A stretch of DNA of 64,000 nt. It comes from Pseudorasbora parva. Lineage: Eukaryota > Chordata > Actinopteri > Cypriniformes > Gobionidae. A program made the position numbers and the translations under genes. Numbering within the stretch: the stretch's first letter is position 1; every line of letters starts with the position of its first letter. This document shows positions 61,616-64,000 of the stretch, one piece after another. A model generated the notes under the pieces. It did no database searches. It was not told where the DNA came from and was given only the letters and a program-made list of their open reading frames with translations. The DNA lies in NCBI RefSeq assembly GCF_024679245.1, contig NC_090187.1, positions 21,090,995 to 21,154,994 of the forward strand, in the 5' to 3' direction.

Positions 61616-64000
61616 CAGATATGGTGATATGGTGATAGAAATCTAGACGCACCCTAGCGGCAGCAAATCTTATCTGCCCGCGAGTGTCGTCTAGCAACTC
61701 TCAATACCCTTCTGAGATGTAAACAGCAAACTCTTACCGGGCCAATCACATTGTTTATAGAGTCGGTGGGCGGGGCCATAACGACGACGGCCGAGTTGCG
61801 TTTGCGTACTTCTAGTAAACACAGAAACTGGCGAACGCAGGTCTTTCGAATCAGCTTTGACCATGACTCTGGAAGCCTTGGAGTTAAGGCCATCCTTTAA
61901 AATATTTTGGTTTGCAGTACCAGTAAAAAAAAAAAAAAAAAAAAAAGTCTGTAGGTAGGTCTATATTTTTTTCCCCTAATTTTTATATAAAACAAAAAAG
62001 TACATTTTTGGTGATGGTGATTATGTAAGTATGAATTTAAACAAATTGGCATATTGTGACATCACTGACTGGGTCTTCAAGCCGTGCCTTCGGGCGCATA
62101 GGCTGATTGCAGGCTATATAGACCACAAACAAATTGAAATATTTGTCAAAAACATGTTTATTGCATACATTTCAGGTGCATTCATTAAGAAAAGGTTCCA
62201 ACCACCAGCTAGCTGTCATTGACTCATAGCTGTCAACCCTCCCTTTTTTCCGGGTTTCTCACGTATTTTAGCTCTTTTCCCGCTGTCTTCCCGTTTTAGT
62301 ATTTTCCCGTGATATGTTTTCTTATTTTTACGCTGGATTGTGTTGACTCAGAACACGCAGCTATCTGTGTCTCTGAAGTGGCTTGCACTTGCTAGACCAA
62401 CACATCTGGTGATATAGACAAGTGTATTTGAATATTAAAAAGCAAAAAGTTGTTTTTATGAATTCAATTAATAAGTAGCTATAACCAACTCTTTACTGGT
62501 AAATTTTACAGTAAACAAACATCGCAGACAATTATTTTTGTAATATTATGTATTGTCTCTCAGATTTTTTGAAGAGACACTGCCCCTCTTTCCTCCTTCT
62601 TGACAGCCTACATTTAGAATAATAGATTTGATTAACGTTAATGATGAAAAAGGTTTAAAAATGGTGATTGTTTGGATTGTTTTTCCTGCCGTTGAGCCAC
62701 AGCCGTTCACTAAATCAGTGTTTCCCAACCTTTTTTCAGTCATGGCACCCTTTGAAAATGTTCTAATTTTGTGGCACCCCCATACATATGTTACGCTAGG
62801 GGTGTAACAATACAGATTGCTCACGGTTCGGTTTGTATCACGGTTTTAGGTTCACGGTTTCAGTACGGTTTGGTATTTGCTATGCTCAGGGACAGAAAGA
62901 ACTACTGTCAAATAAAAATAAAGAAAATAAGAACAAAAAAACTTAAATACAAGCAGCAGCACAAATAAATACTATTGAGCAAAGATACTAATAAAATAAA
63001 CAATGCTTTTCAGATTTTTCAGGTAGGTCGAACATTAGTTTTTAGGTAGAGAAATTGAATAAATAAATCAAATGTAAAATAACTACACATTTAACTGTTT
63101 AAATTAAAAATGAATCCTTATTAAACTTACAAAAGCTATTCAATCAAGAGCAGTGAGTGATGTCCTTATCTTTTGTTTGACATTAAACAGATAGCAGTAA
63201 AGGCTGCTGCCCCTTTAAGACCTAATACAGGGATATGCATCGTCTTTCTCGACTGTATACAGTTCACTTAAGGCATATACAGACTATGTCTGCTTGGATA
63301 CTCATCAAGATCCACATGTTGGCATACTTTTTGTGTGAGTTTGTCCGTTCAAGCGCAAGACTTGAAAGAGAACTCAATATTTGCCGGCTGTGAGACGTGT
63401 GCACGCTTTTGGACGAGCGCACAGAGACAGACCTTCTCACACTGCAGAGTTCTCATTCGTGTCTTCTGGCGAATATACCCAGGTGATGATGGCGAAAATG
63501 AGCACTCGCATGCATTGAACACAGTTTACAAAGATAGACCGTTTTGCCCACGTTTTTCTTTTATTATCGCTGTAGTGTAGCCTATCACTGAGGAGCCAGC
63601 ACGTGTATCCCGCCCCTCGGATTGAGCCCTGTCAATGGTGAGTTTCCAGACCAAACATCTTGATGTGGGTCTGGCTAGGCTAGAGATCGGCTGAATGGAT
63701 TAAAAAAACGGTAAAACTCAACTGTTTAACTCTAAAGGACTTGGACAAAAAGTGACAAAAAAGTGGAGTGTTTCTTTAATGCATCCTTGTTGAATAAAAT
63801 TATTAATTTCTTTCAACAACTAAAAATTGTACAGTAGTGTATATTATCAATTCACAAATTTTAGCAGCTCTAACCAACTTCAAGCAAAATCCTTTAAATC
63901 AGAAGGTCTTTAGGATAATGAGAAACATAAATGTAGTTTAATTTCTTGACATGTACTTTATGAAATGTATTGTTTCTTTTCTTGCTTCCCCACCCCACTG
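60526..64000 (+). other. capn5 intron with repeats
   Basis: No further calpain exon recognised. It contains a partial dispersed element (61327-61616, ending in (ATT)n at 61580-61616), an interrupted copy of the 41359-41874 family (61640-63690), and a fragment beginning AGGGGTGTAACAATACAG (about 62798), part of which (63125-63225) is the reverse complement of 35600-35720. Confidence 0.6.
61640..63690 (+). mobile_element. Third copy of the 41359-41874 family, interrupted
   Basis: The left part has TAGAAATCTAGACGCACCCT and AGTCGGTGGGCGGGGCC. The right part (63605-63690) has GATTGAGCCCTGTCAATGG and GATGTGGGTCTGGCTAGG. Foreign DNA occupies about 61895-63600, including a poly-A run, a GGGGTGTAACAATAC-type repeat start and other fragments. 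Confidence 0.7.

Noticed and set aside
60526..64000. Possible olfactory marker protein gene nested in the capn5 intron, as in mammals
   Set aside because: No intronless frame of about 160 codons with that content was found here; the window covers only part of the intron.

Overview
This is a vertebrate nuclear window, most likely from a cypriniform (carp-like) fish. The evidence is introns with GT/AG borders, protein fragments closest to teleost proteins, many microsatellites, and a dense load of repeats of the kind common in cyprinid genomes (TTAA-flanked MITEs, hAT-like and Tc1-like elements). The species cannot be fixed from the sequence. All calls rest on reading the sequence and on remembered protein families; no search was run.

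Layout. Positions 1-22490 hold no exon I can recognise and are a mosaic of mobile elements, many nested in each other; this is probably intron 1 of lrch3, whose first coding exon is at 22491-22746 on the minus strand. serp1 (RAMP4) follows on the minus strand with three exons (24142-25103). eif2a lies head to head with serp1 on the plus strand, with fourteen coding exons (27275-37350) giving 580 residues. dcun1d5 follows in the same direction with eight coding exons (38822-47912) giving 232 residues. A two-exon gene for an unrecognised one-Ig-domain membrane protein is on the minus strand (49613-53584), and its single intron carries an intact Tc1/mariner transposon. The first coding exon of a capn5-type calpain is at 60361-60525 on the plus strand, and the gene runs out of the window.

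How the genes relate. They are ordinary independent animal genes, not an operon. eif2a (translation initiation) and serp1 (translocon and ER stress) are also neighbours in mammals, so that pair is conserved synteny. dcun1d5 promotes cullin neddylation.

Mobile DNA. For several elements I could set exact borders from target-site duplications: hAT-like at 7199-7635, 8028-10191, 17341-18412 and 58083-58856; TTAA-flanked (piggyBac-like) at 6450-6676, 8699-9807, 19685-20369, 29969-30214 and 31729-32496; Tc1/mariner at 51707-53222; and a two-copy family of about 635 bp with 8-9 bp duplications and no clear inverted ends at 4825-5457 and 14936-15571. The most striking single observation is an element at 41359-41874 whose duplicated target spans the exon 6/intron 6 junction of dcun1d5, so that the 5' splice site now exists twice, once on each side of the element.
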